This document shows positions 1 to 6,516 of a stretch of DNA of 20,695 nucleotides, piece by piece. Under the pieces are notes generated by a model. It saw only the letters and a list, made by a program, of their open reading frames with translations, ran no database searches and was not told the origin of the DNA. This DNA is from a virus, in IMG/VR virus record IMGVR_UViG_3300033273_000436, positions 1-20,695 of that record. One strand, 5' to 3'. Position 1 is the stretch's first letter, and every line of letters begins with the position of its first letter. The position numbers were made by a program, and so were the translations under genes.

Positions 1-1
1 C

Positions 2-1192
2 CCCACAATGTCTGCTGGTACCGCTGGTTTCAGTGGCAGCAGCACCGCTACTGGTCCTGTCGCAGGTTTCGACCCTGTTCTGATCAGCCTGATCCGCCGT
101 TCGATGCCTAAGCTGATTGCTTATGACATCGCTGGTGTTCAGCCGATGACTGGTCCTACTGGTCTGATCTTCGCAATGCGCTCCCGCTATGGTACCAACC
201 GTACCGCTGGCACCGAGGCATTCTTCAACGAAGCAGATACCGAGTTCTCCGCAGAGAACGCAGCAAGCGACCTCGGTCGTACCGCTCAGGCAGGCAGCAA
301 CCCTGCAGTCCTGAACGACGCTACCCCTGGTTCCTACACCTACAGTGGCGGTATGCCGACTGCTGAGGCTGAGGCACTGGGCGACGCTGCTGGTAACCAG
401 TTTGCTGAAATGAACTTCAGCATCGAGAAGGTCACCGTGACCGCTCAATCTCGTGCGCTGAAAGCTGAGTACAGCTTGGAACTGGCACAAGACCTCAAGG
501 CAGTTCATGGTCTGGACGCTGAGAGCGAGCTTGCAAACATCCTCAGCACCGAGGTGCTGGCAGAGATCAACCGTGAGGTTGTTCGTACCGTTTACAAGAT
601 TGCACGCCCTGGCGCTCAGAACAACACTGCTACCGCAGGCATCTTCGACCTGGACGTTGACTCCAACGGTCGTTGGTCGGTTGAGAAGTTCAAAGGTCTC
701 CTCTTCCAAATCGAAAGAGACATGAACGCAATCGGTCATGAGACTCGTCGTGGAAAGGGTAACATCCTGATCTGTTCTGCTGACGTTGCTTCGGCACTGT
801 CGATGGCAGGCGTTCTGGATTACACCCCCGCACTGTCTGGCAACGCTGGTCTGAATGGCGATGACAACAGCAGCACCCTTGCTGGTACCCTCAACGGTCG
901 CATCAAGGTGTATGTTGATCCTTATTCCGCTAACGTAAGTGACAAGCACTTCTACGTTGCTGGTTACAAGGGTAGTTCCGCATACGACGCTGGTCTGTTC
1001 TATTGCCCCTACGTGCCCCTGCAAATGGTTCGTGCCGTTGGTCAGGACACCTTCCAGCCCAAGATCGGCTTCAAGACTCGCTACGGCATGGTCGCTAACC
1101 CGTTCGCAGAAGGCACCACTCAAGGTGCTGGTGCTCTCACCGCGAATGCAAACCGCTACTACCGTCGCGTACAGGTCGCAAACCTCATGTGA
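2..1192 (+). CDS. gp23: Major capsid protein gp23, 5'-truncated by window edge
   Basis: Main shell protein of the T4-like head (HK97-type fold). The reading frame is open to the left edge (codons Pro-Thr precede the first visible Met at position 8), so the N-terminal part, including the region removed by the prohead protease in T4, lies outside. Visible hallmarks are the segment VAGFDPVLISLIRRSMPKLI followed by QPMTGPTGLIFAM, both highly conserved in cyanophage gp23, and a C-terminus ending RRVQVANLM, like the T4 family. About 396 residues are visible; T4 gp23 has 521 and cyanophage versions are somewhat shorter. Codons are strongly biased to GC-ending forms, as expected of the most abundant virion protein. 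A strong terminator follows directly. The Met at 8 is almost certainly internal, not the start. Identity is close to certain. Confidence 0.96.
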   Translation, partial: PTMSAGTAGFSGSSTATGPVAGFDPVLISLIRRSMPKLIAYDIAGVQPMTGPTGLIFAMRSRYGTNRTAGTEAFFNEADTEFSAENAASDLGRTAQAGSNPAVLNDATPGSYTYSGGMPTAEAEALGDAAGNQFAEMNFSIEKVTVTAQSRALKAEYSLELAQDLKAVHGLDAESELANILSTEVLAEINREVVRTVYKIARPGAQNNTATAGIFDLDVDSNGRWSVEKFKGLLFQIERDMNAIGHETRRGKGNILICSADVASALSMAGVLDYTPALSGNAGLNGDDNSSTLAGTLNGRIKVYVDPYSANVSDKHFYVAGYKGSSAYDAGLFYCPYVPLQMVRAVGQDTFQPKIGFKTRYGMVANPFAEGTTQGAGALTANANRYYRRVQVANLM

Positions 1193-1216
1193 TCATTCAC
1201 TCACAAAGAGTGTTAC

Positions 1217-1243
1217 AAAGGACCTTTCGGGGTCCTTTTTTTA
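1217..1243 (+). terminator. Intrinsic terminator after gp23
   Basis: A perfect 8-bp stem (AAAGGACC at 1217-1224 pairing with GGTCCTTT at 1231-1238), six-base loop TTTCGG, followed by an unbroken run of T to 1242. It lies 25 bases after the gp23 stop codon, so it probably ends the capsid transcript and insulates the small genes downstream. Confidence 0.9.
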
Positions 1244-1249
1244 TTAAAT

Positions 1250-1259
1250 ATAGTATACT
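1250..1259 (+). promoter_or_regulatory. Possible -10 region (ATAGTATACT)
   Basis: Just after the gp23 terminator and 11 bases before the next start codon lies ATAGTATACT, containing a -10-like TATACT at 1254-1259. The overlapping TATTAAATA at 1242-1250 also resembles a degenerate T4-type late promoter (TATAAATA). No good -35 hexamer is visible. Similar ATAGTATA/GTAGTACA strings precede the genes at 10173 and 14386. Position supports a promoter here, but the class is uncertain. Confidence 0.35.
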
Positions 1260-1270
1260 GAAACTGATCT

Positions 1271-1435
1271 ATGAGTACAGGAACTGTGACAAAAGTTGAC
1301 TTGCTTGCTAGGATTTACAAACTGAAGACTGCCCTGTACAACGGAGAACATAAAGACAAAGGGGCTGAATGGCACGATGGTGCCCATTACGCACTAACAT
1401 CTGTACTGGACATCCTTGATGAGTATTCACGATGA
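1271..1435 (+). CDS. Small conserved cyanophage-type protein, unknown function
   Basis: A 54-residue protein starting MSTGTVTKVDLLARIYKLK and ending ILDEYSR. It looks like a soluble, mostly helical small protein with a central tract of charged and aromatic residues (NGEHKDKGAEWHDGAHYAL). Similar tiny proteins with an RxYKLK.ALYxGEH pattern occur in other cyanomyoviruses as far as I recall, always unannotated. It is the first gene after the gp23 terminator and its stop overlaps the next start (ATGA at 1432-1435). No clear Shine-Dalgarno sequence precedes the ATG. Function unknown. Confidence 0.7.
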   Translation: MSTGTVTKVDLLARIYKLKTALYNGEHKDKGAEWHDGAHYALTSVLDILDEYSR

Positions 1436-1605
1436 AAGACCTGGACTTTCTTGATAACCTCTTACCCATGGACGAAACAGACCTGAAGCAGTTGCGACAG
1501 AGAGCACTTCGCATGAAGACAGACATCCTAATGGAAGAACCCTGTCCAATCTATGAAGCGGATGAAGCAGATTGGGAAGACTTTTGGTATGGAGAAGAGG
1601 CATGA
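1432..1605 (+). CDS. Small acidic protein, unknown function
   Basis: A 57-residue acidic protein beginning MKDLDFLDNLLPMDETDLKQ. It has a probable helix rich in Leu and Arg in the middle and a very acidic, Trp/Phe/Tyr-containing tail (ADEADWEDFWYGEEA). It overlaps the previous gene by four bases and the next start by four bases (ATGA at 1602-1605), so the three are almost certainly translated from one message. No family recognised. The tight overlaps on both sides are the main evidence that it is real. Confidence 0.65.
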   Translation: MKDLDFLDNLLPMDETDLKQLRQRALRMKTDILMEEPCPIYEADEADWEDFWYGEEA

Positions 1606-1835
1606 AATGGCAGTGGGGTCCAGATACAGAGGTACCAGAACGCCTCACCAGGGAACAAGTGCAGGAGATGATTGATGAATCTATCTCAGATGCCATACGA
1701 AAGCATAATCGTAATGCTTCGATTATCTCTATGTGTGTTGGGTGGGTTGTTCTTGCACTTTTTGCTGAAGGTCTTCTTCGACTCATTGGAGTAATCGATC
1801 CTATATTCCCATGGTTGAACGTTACATTGAACTGA
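1602..1835 (+). CDS. Small single-pass membrane protein, unknown function
   Basis: A 77-residue protein, start MKWQWGPDTEVPERL. The first 35 residues are hydrophilic and probably helical (TREQVQEMIDESISDAIRK); residues about 41-65 form one hydrophobic segment (IISMCVGWVVLALFAEGLLR), followed by a short tail. I chose the ATG at 1602 rather than an upstream in-frame ATG at 1572 because it forms the ATGA overlap with the previous stop, as elsewhere in this cluster. Function unknown; a small inner-membrane protein is the likeliest description. Confidence 0.65.
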   Translation: MKWQWGPDTEVPERLTREQVQEMIDESISDAIRKHNRNASIISMCVGWVVLALFAEGLLRLIGVIDPIFPWLNVTLN

Positions 1836-1990
1836 CAGGCATCGTTCTGCTCCTAGTCTTTGCTGGGACTATGTTCTATCACGGTCGCATGATCGTGAAG
1901 AACAAACACGGTTACTGGCATATGGACCGAAAGGAGTGGGACCGTGCTAATATGCGAAAGCGTATCGAAGAACTACTTAAGGACAAATGA
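1811..1990 (+). CDS. Small membrane-anchored protein, unknown function
   Basis: A 59-residue protein starting MVERYIELTGIVLLLVFAGT. Residues about 5-24 form a hydrophobic helix at the N-terminus, then the chain turns basic and charged (MDRKEWDRANMRKRIEELL), fitting an N-terminal membrane anchor with a short cytoplasmic helical tail. It starts inside the previous gene (25-base overlap in another frame) and ends in an ATGA overlap with the next gene at 1987. No family recognised. It is the second predicted membrane protein in this five-gene cluster. Confidence 0.6.
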   Translation: MVERYIELTGIVLLLVFAGTMFYHGRMIVKNKHGYWHMDRKEWDRANMRKRIEELLKDK

Positions 1991-2229
1991 ACGCAGACTG
2001 GCGCTACTCTGAAGACCGTATGGACCTGCGACAGCAGGTCTTCATGTCACTCAAAGACTACCTCAATGAATACCCCCGAGCAGTCTATGAGTTCTCTCAT
2101 GACTGGGTGTCTCAGGGCAATAACAACCTAAATAACCTTGAGACATGCTTTAAGTGGTTCCTACAGGAACTAAATATAAGGGGTATTACTGAGCAGTATG
2201 GCGACCTGGAAGAACCAGATACAGAATAA
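1987..2229 (+). CDS. Conserved small protein upstream of gp3, unknown function
   Basis: An 80-residue soluble protein (start MNADWRYSEDRMDLRQQVFM). It is rich in aromatic residues and has an acidic C-terminus (GDLEEPDTE). The pattern DYLNEYPRAVYEFSHDWVSQ suggests a compact helical fold. It overlaps the previous gene by four bases and the gp3 start by 32 bases in a different frame, so translation is probably coupled to gp3. I do not recognise a family. Confidence 0.65.
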   Translation: MNADWRYSEDRMDLRQQVFMSLKDYLNEYPRAVYEFSHDWVSQGNNNLNNLETCFKWFLQELNIRGITEQYGDLEEPDTE

Positions 2230-2764
2230 GAACTTCTTGAGCCCGATTGGGTTCAAGTTTACGCTGGCAAAGTATCCCAAGGTTGCCTATTTCTCTCAGT
2301 CTGCAAACATCCCTGCAATCAATCTGGGTGTCTTAGAGCAACCTACTTACTACGGACGTTCCCTCCCATCAGACGGGAACATTACATATGATCCATTCAC
2401 CATGAACTTCCTGGTGGATGAAGATATCGAGAACTATATTATCTTACACAACTGGATTCGTGGTCTGGGTGTTCCTGATAGATTCCAAGAGCGTAGAGAT
2501 TTTATGGACGCTCAGGGAGAACTCACCAACGGTATGCAAGGTACGGAAACAAAGTTTGCCGATGCCACGTTGACAGTTCTAAACTCAAACTTTAGATCTA
2601 ACTTTCAGGTCGTATTTTATGATATACTACCTATATCTCTCAGTGCTTTGGACTTTAACGCATCTGTAGATGGTACAGAGTATGCTGCAGCGTCAGTAAC
2701 TTTCAGATATAGATCGTACGAGATTCAAGCGATTGAGGGGACACGTAAAACAGAACTCTCCTAA
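2198..2764 (+). CDS. gp3: Tail completion and sheath stabilizer protein gp3
   Basis: A 188-residue protein. In T4, gp3 forms the ring that caps the tail tube and is needed to stabilise the sheath; the T4 protein has 176 residues. The pattern here (FxFTLAKYPKVAYFSQSANIPA, a YYGRSLPSDG turn, then a VDEDIENYIILHNWIRGLG segment) belongs to the tail-tube-like superfamily that includes gp19 and gp54. Assignment to gp3 rather than another member rests on length and on position: in cyanomyoviruses the gene between gp23 and uvsY is annotated gp3. The stop abuts the uvsY start (TAATG). Tail family membership is solid; the exact orthologue is inferred from synteny. Confidence 0.75.
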   Translation: MATWKNQIQNKNFLSPIGFKFTLAKYPKVAYFSQSANIPAINLGVLEQPTYYGRSLPSDGNITYDPFTMNFLVDEDIENYIILHNWIRGLGVPDRFQERRDFMDAQGELTNGMQGTETKFADATLTVLNSNFRSNFQVVFYDILPISLSALDFNASVDGTEYAAASVTFRYRSYEIQAIEGTRKTELS

Positions 2765-3198
2765 TGGCAGTCTTAAATCTTGAACGTTTGCAAGAGCAAT
2801 GGGCAGAGGATGCCCCTCTTGACGAAAACGACCTTGTGAATCAAGCACTTGCTGTGCCTGGACTCCATCAACGGTGGATGACATACTATAGCACATTCAA
2901 GTTAATGCACAGTGATGCCTGTGTGAGCATGAATCGCATCGTCAAAGAAAAGTTTGAATACTACGCTGGCAAAGCACCCGCCAAGGTATATGCAGAAAAA
3001 CCCTTTGATCACAAGGTACTCAAAGGTGACCTAGATAAGTATGTATATGCCGATGACGATTGGTGTAAAGCGAGACAAAAGATCGATTATCTTGAAACGT
3101 GTCTTTATTATATTGAGGGCGTTCTAAGACAGATCTCTAACCGAGGTTACACCATTAAAAACGTTATTGACTTGAGAAAGTTTGAAGCGGGTTATTGA
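2764..3198 (+). CDS. uvsY: UvsY recombination mediator
   Basis: A 144-residue protein, close to the 137 residues of T4 UvsY. UvsY loads the UvsX recombinase onto single-stranded DNA covered by gp32 and so drives recombination-dependent replication and repair. The best evidence is the C-terminus: residues about 121-143, with ISNRGYTIKNVIDLRKFEAG, match the conserved T4 end with its SRGFAIKHIQDMRAFEAG pattern. The N-terminal part has the expected short motif LERLQEQWAED. The gene overlaps gp3 by one base and its TGA overlaps the uvsW ATG, so uvsY and uvsW are probably co-translated, like the adjacent pair in T4. Confidence 0.93.
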   Translation: MAVLNLERLQEQWAEDAPLDENDLVNQALAVPGLHQRWMTYYSTFKLMHSDACVSMNRIVKEKFEYYAGKAPAKVYAEKPFDHKVLKGDLDKYVYADDDWCKARQKIDYLETCLYYIEGVLRQISNRGYTIKNVIDLRKFEAGY

Positions 3199-4661
3199 TG
3201 ACTGTTATTAGCAAAAAGAATGAAGTTTACATTAAGGTAAATACAGAACCCCACATTCATCAGGAACTTGCAGACTACTTCTGCTTTGAGGTTCCTGGCG
3301 CTAAGTTCATGCCTCACTATAGATCCCATGTATGGGATGGAAAGATCCGTTTGTACTCCCCAGGAACGGGTGAGATATACGCGGGTCTTTTTGATTATGT
3401 TTGTCACTTCCTAGAGGAGCGAGGTTACAAGTATAAGTTAGAGGAAAGTCAGTTCTATGGATTACCAAATGAATCCGACCCCTTCATCACTCCTGAGGGT
3501 GTTGCGGGGTTTGTTAGATCTTTGGGTCTGCCTTTCAAGATCCGAGATTACCAACTCAAAGCAGTATTCTCAGCACTTAAAGCTAATCGCAAACTACTAC
3601 TCTCCCCCACGGGATCAGGAAAATCCCTGATCATATATACACTTGTGAGGTGGCACCTACAAAAGGATAGGACAGTCCTTATCATTGTGCCTACACAATC
3701 TCTCGTCACTCAGTTAACACAAGACTTCAAAGATTATGGATGGGCAGCAGATCATTACGTCCATCAGATCATGGGTGGTCAAGAAAAATACGTTGAAAAT
3801 CCTGTAGTGATATCTACGTGGCAGTCAATCTACAAGGAACCTAAGAAGTTCTTTAATAGATTTGATGTCATCATCGGTGACGAAGCACACCTCTATAAGG
3901 CAAAGAGTCTCGTTGGTATTCTGACCAAGTGCCATGACGCAAAATATCGCATCGGTCTGACAGGTACACTCGATGGCATGAAGACACACCAGATGGTTCT
4001 AGAAGGACTGTTTGGTATGTGCAATCGTGTGACCAATACTGCTGACCTGATGGAGTCGGGAATGCTGTCAAAACTGCGTGTGCGTTGTCTGTTACTGCAG
4101 CATGGTTTTGTGCCATTCGACGACTATCAGCAAGAGATGGACTATATCGTATCACACCCAAAACGCAATAAGTTTATATCAAAACTGGCAGCAGACCTGG
4201 ATGGTAACACCCTCATCCTATTCAACTACGTCGAGAAACACGGAGACGTTCTTCATGAGGTGCTAAATACTTATGTGGATGCAGACCGCAAGGTCTTCTA
4301 CATTCACGGTGGTGTGGAAACATCCGAACGAGAACGAGCACGTCAGATTTGCGAAAAGGAATCTAACGCAATCATCCTCGCATCCTATGGAACTTTTTCC
4401 ACAGGTATTAACATTCGGAATCTTCACAATGTAATCTTTGCGTCCCCTTCAAAGTCTCGCGTACGAAACCTCCAATCTATTGGTCGTGTCTTACGCAAAG
4501 GTGAAAACAAAGCACAGGCAGTGTTGTACGACATTGCTGATGACTGCTCTAGAGGATCAAGACAAAACTACACTCTTCGTCACTTGGTAGAACGAATCAA
4601 GATTTACCAAGAAGAGAAGTTTAACTACGAGGTCTCCAAGATTAAGTTCAAGAATGATTAA
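3198..4661 (+). CDS. uvsW: UvsW DNA/RNA helicase (superfamily 2)
   Basis: A 487-residue ATP-dependent helicase; T4 UvsW has 503. UvsW unwinds R-loops and branched DNA, shuts off origin-dependent initiation and helps recombination-dependent replication. Visible motifs: Walker A SPTGSGKS at residues 136-143, DEAH box at 228-231, motif III TGT at 255-257, and motif VI SIGRVLRKG near the end of the second RecA-like domain. The N-terminal approximately 110 residues match the small DNA-binding domain of the family. I start at the ATG at 3198, which overlaps the uvsY stop, rather than the TTG one codon before. The 3' end overlaps the next gene by 8 bases. Confidence 0.96.
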   Translation: MTVISKKNEVYIKVNTEPHIHQELADYFCFEVPGAKFMPHYRSHVWDGKIRLYSPGTGEIYAGLFDYVCHFLEERGYKYKLEESQFYGLPNESDPFITPEGVAGFVRSLGLPFKIRDYQLKAVFSALKANRKLLLSPTGSGKSLIIYTLVRWHLQKDRTVLIIVPTQSLVTQLTQDFKDYGWAADHYVHQIMGGQEKYVENPVVISTWQSIYKEPKKFFNRFDVIIGDEAHLYKAKSLVGILTKCHDAKYRIGLTGTLDGMKTHQMVLEGLFGMCNRVTNTADLMESGMLSKLRVRCLLLQHGFVPFDDYQQEMDYIVSHPKRNKFISKLAADLDGNTLILFNYVEKHGDVLHEVLNTYVDADRKVFYIHGGVETSERERARQICEKESNAIILASYGTFSTGINIRNLHNVIFASPSKSRVRNLQSIGRVLRKGENKAQAVLYDIADDCSRGSRQNYTLRHLVERIKIYQEEKFNYEVSKIKFKND

Positions 4662-5103
4662 CTACGTAAAACACGATCATCAGTTTCTTGGCATCATCAA
4701 ACTTTCTTCTGGGGAAGAAGTCCTAGGAGAGATGGTGGCAACAGAAGATGTGGAATCTCCTGGCACAACTATTCTGTTCATTACTAATCCTGCTCGCACC
4801 AAGCAAGTACACATTGAGCAGGATGGAAAACAAGGAGTCGGTGTGGGACTAATCAAATGGCAATACTTCTCAGATGAAGATTTCTACATCATCTCTGAGA
4901 AAGATATTATCTCTATTGCTCCTATGAGTAGAGAAGGAACACTAGCGTACAAACGCTGGTTAAGGAATGAACTTGATGGGGATGACTCAGAAGAAAGTTA
5001 TAAGACAGATATTCCAAAACATCTTGGTGCACGTGGTTCTGTACAAGAGGCACGGCGTTACCTTGAAAAACTGTTCAAAGCACCCTCATCAGATAAAAGC
5101 TAA
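4654..5103 (+). CDS. Conserved cyanophage protein, possible small beta-barrel
   Basis: A 149-residue protein of unknown function following uvsW. The N-terminal about 100 residues alternate hydrophobic and polar residues in a way that suggests beta strands. The opening FLGIIKLSSGEEVLGEMV followed by VxISPMSREG-like text near residue 90 resembles an Sm-like small barrel seen in related phage proteins, but this is a fold guess only. The C-terminal about 45 residues are charged (DGDDSEES, then a helical RRYLEKLFKAP). It overlaps uvsW by 8 bases and is the last gene before a non-coding stretch, so it likely ends the gp3-uvsY-uvsW operon. Confidence 0.7.
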   Translation: MINYVKHDHQFLGIIKLSSGEEVLGEMVATEDVESPGTTILFITNPARTKQVHIEQDGKQGVGVGLIKWQYFSDEDFYIISEKDIISIAPMSREGTLAYKRWLRNELDGDDSEESYKTDIPKHLGARGSVQEARRYLEKLFKAPSSDKS

Positions 5104-5215
5104 AAGAGTTCTTTTGAACCCTTACAGTGTTAGTTTAATGAGATTATTAGATGTTGTCAAGTCTTGACACATAAACGGTCATTGTGTATCATGGTGTGCA
5201 GGTGCAGATATTCCT
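5104..5215 (+). other. Non-coding junction upstream of gp55
   Basis: About 110 bases without a gene. At 5104-5123 there is an imperfect hairpin (AAG-A-GTTC, loop TTTT, GAAC-C-CTT) that could be a weak terminator but lacks a following T run. The right half holds the promoter listed separately. Confidence 0.5.
5164..5192 (+). promoter_or_regulatory. Sigma70-type promoter upstream of gp55
   Basis: A perfect -35 hexamer TTGACA (5164-5169), a 17-base spacer, and TATCAT (5187-5192) as the -10, which matches TATAAT at five of six positions. Predicted start of transcription is about 5199, 17 bases before the first gp55 ATG. This is the best host-type promoter in the window and suggests that gp55 and the recombination genes behind it are read early or middle by host RNA polymerase. 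Confidence 0.8.
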
Positions 5216-5692
5216 ATGGTACTCATGACCACAAAGAAAAAACAGCACTACGTTGATAACCGCGAGTTCCTTGAGGAACTTGTAAAGTATCGCAAGCGGG
5301 TACGTATTGCTAAGGAGCGTGGACTTGAGAAACCACGCATCACAGAATATATCGGTGAATGCTTTCTGAAGATTGCAACTCACCTCTCATACAGACCAAA
5401 CTTCATCAACTACATGTACAAGGAAGACATGATTGGTGATGGAATCGAGAACTGTGTCCAATATATTGACAACTTTGATCCCGCAAAATCCAGTAATCCT
5501 TTCGCATATTTTACTCAAATCGTCTACTATGCTTATCTGCGGCGTATATCTAAAGAGAAGCGGCAGATGGATATTAAGGACAAACTGATCGAGAAGAAAG
5601 GTTTCGATGAAGTGTTCCACTCTGATGGTGACCACAGTCATGCCGACTTAAACTCCATCAAGTATCGTATTGAAAGCAACATGAGGTCCTGA
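5216..5692 (+). CDS. gp55: Late-transcription sigma factor gp55
   Basis: A 158-residue sigma factor that directs host RNA polymerase to late promoters of the TATAAATA type. The region around residues 67-115 (YKEDMIGDGIENCVQYIDNF, then the near-invariant SSNPFAYFTQI) matches the region-2-like core of T4 gp55, and YIGECFLKIATHLS matches the helix before it. T4 gp55 has 185 residues; this one is shorter, mainly at the C-terminus, where T4 gp55 carries the short motif that binds the gp45 clamp. I do not see an obvious hydrophobic-acidic clamp-binding tail here. Two starts are possible: ATG at 5216 or at 5225; neither has a strong Shine-Dalgarno. A TATAAATA box occurs downstream at 18582. Confidence 0.93.
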   Translation: MVLMTTKKKQHYVDNREFLEELVKYRKRVRIAKERGLEKPRITEYIGECFLKIATHLSYRPNFINYMYKEDMIGDGIENCVQYIDNFDPAKSSNPFAYFTQIVYYAYLRRISKEKRQMDIKDKLIEKKGFDEVFHSDGDHSHADLNSIKYRIESNMRS

Positions 5693-5874
5693 TGAAAAAG
5701 AGTAAGTTTCCATGGCCATATCATGTTGATGAAGAAACAAAGATTGTTTCTGTCTATGTTGTTAGTGGTTGGCCATCTGTTATGATGATTCCCAAGAAGG
5801 TAGAAGAATACTTCCCTGGATACAAAGGTGTAGTAGTATCCAAAGATTACTTTGATCGATTAAAAGAACAATGA
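5692..5874 (+). CDS. Small conserved protein, unknown function
   Basis: A 60-residue protein starting MKKSKFPWPYHVDEETKIVS. It seems to form a small beta-rich domain (strands around IVSVYVVSGWPSVMMI and KGVVVS) with a charged helical end. It overlaps the gp55 stop (TGATG) and its stop overlaps the next start (ATGA). No family recognised; the tight overlaps and typical codon use support that it is real. Confidence 0.65.
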   Translation: MKKSKFPWPYHVDEETKIVSVYVVSGWPSVMMIPKKVEEYFPGYKGVVVSKDYFDRLKEQ

Positions 5875-6230
5875 CACACAACCTCCCAGACAGAGATGAT
5901 GCTCCATGGTTGGACACTACCTATGATGGATTCAATGAAGAACAAGCACTGAAAGCACTTGACAAACTCTACCAAGAGAATGATAAAGGTATGGAGGAGT
6001 TATCTGAAATCGATATCTCAAAAGTTCTCATAGAAGGAGACACCGCAACTATTATGGGTGTAAAGTATAAGAGAGTAGAAGAATCACAAAGTTTTACTGA
6101 AAGAGAAGGACAACTTCACTTTGTTATATCTGAATGGTGGGATCAAGTTTTCACATCAGGAGATAGCAAAGACGAGAGTATCAGCACCCTTGTAGAATAC
6201 ATTATGGAACTTGAGGATGAAGATGACTGA
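5871..6230 (+). CDS. Acidic protein, unknown function
   Basis: A 119-residue acidic protein. Residues 1-40 include NLPDRDDAPWLDTTYDGFNE and a helix LKALDKLYQEN; the middle has a short strand pair (KVLIEGDTATIMGVKYKRVE); the end is strongly acidic (MELEDEDD). No catalytic motif is visible and I do not recognise a family. It overlaps the gene before by four bases and the one after by eight. The position between gp55 and gp47 suggests a replication or transcription accessory role, which is only a guess from context. Confidence 0.6.
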   Translation: MTHNLPDRDDAPWLDTTYDGFNEEQALKALDKLYQENDKGMEELSEIDISKVLIEGDTATIMGVKYKRVEESQSFTEREGQLHFVISEWWDQVFTSGDSKDESISTLVEYIMELEDEDD

Positions 6231-6516
6231 AACCCCAGTGAAGAAGAGCAAACTGTCTACCTCTCTTGGGGGTACAGTAGAGGAGAATATTCCTGAGGAT
6301 GTTGTGTGGATCGATGATGCGTTCTACATCATGAAGACTCGATTCGGTATGCACACCAGCATCCTGAAGAACCCTCTGGGTGCACACTTCATCACTGGAC
6401 TTGAGTATGATACAGTGGTTGAAGTCACACGCTGGCATCTGAAATCGATTCAAGATGATGTTCTTGATGAGTACACCCGCGTGGTAAACGATGGTTTTGT
6501 TGGAGGCAAACTGTGA
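6223..6516 (+). CDS. Conserved small protein upstream of gp47, unknown function
   Basis: A 97-residue protein beginning MTETPVKKSKLSTSLGGTVE. The central part (IPEDVVWIDDAFYIMKTRFG, then a GLEYDTVVEVTRWHLKSIQ segment) looks like a compact alpha/beta fold. In-frame ATGs also exist at 6217 and a TTG at 6211; I choose 6223 because GAGG at 6213-6216 sits six bases in front of it. It overlaps the previous gene by 8 bases and its stop overlaps the gp47 GTG. No family recognised. Confidence 0.6.
   Translation: MTETPVKKSKLSTSLGGTVEENIPEDVVWIDDAFYIMKTRFGMHTSILKNPLGAHFITGLEYDTVVEVTRWHLKSIQDDVLDEYTRVVNDGFVGGKL
6502..6506 (+). promoter_or_regulatory. Shine-Dalgarno site setting the gp47 GTG start
   Basis: GGAGG at 6502-6506, six bases before GTG at 6513. 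This supports the non-ATG start of gp47, together with the GTGA overlap with the preceding stop. Confidence 0.75.

Noticed and set aside
2170-2178. CTAAATATA as a late promoter for gp3
   Set aside because: Similar CTAAATA strings occur inside uvsW (about 4263) and gp47 (about 7176), so the match is not specific enough. It remains possible because gp3 should be a late gene.
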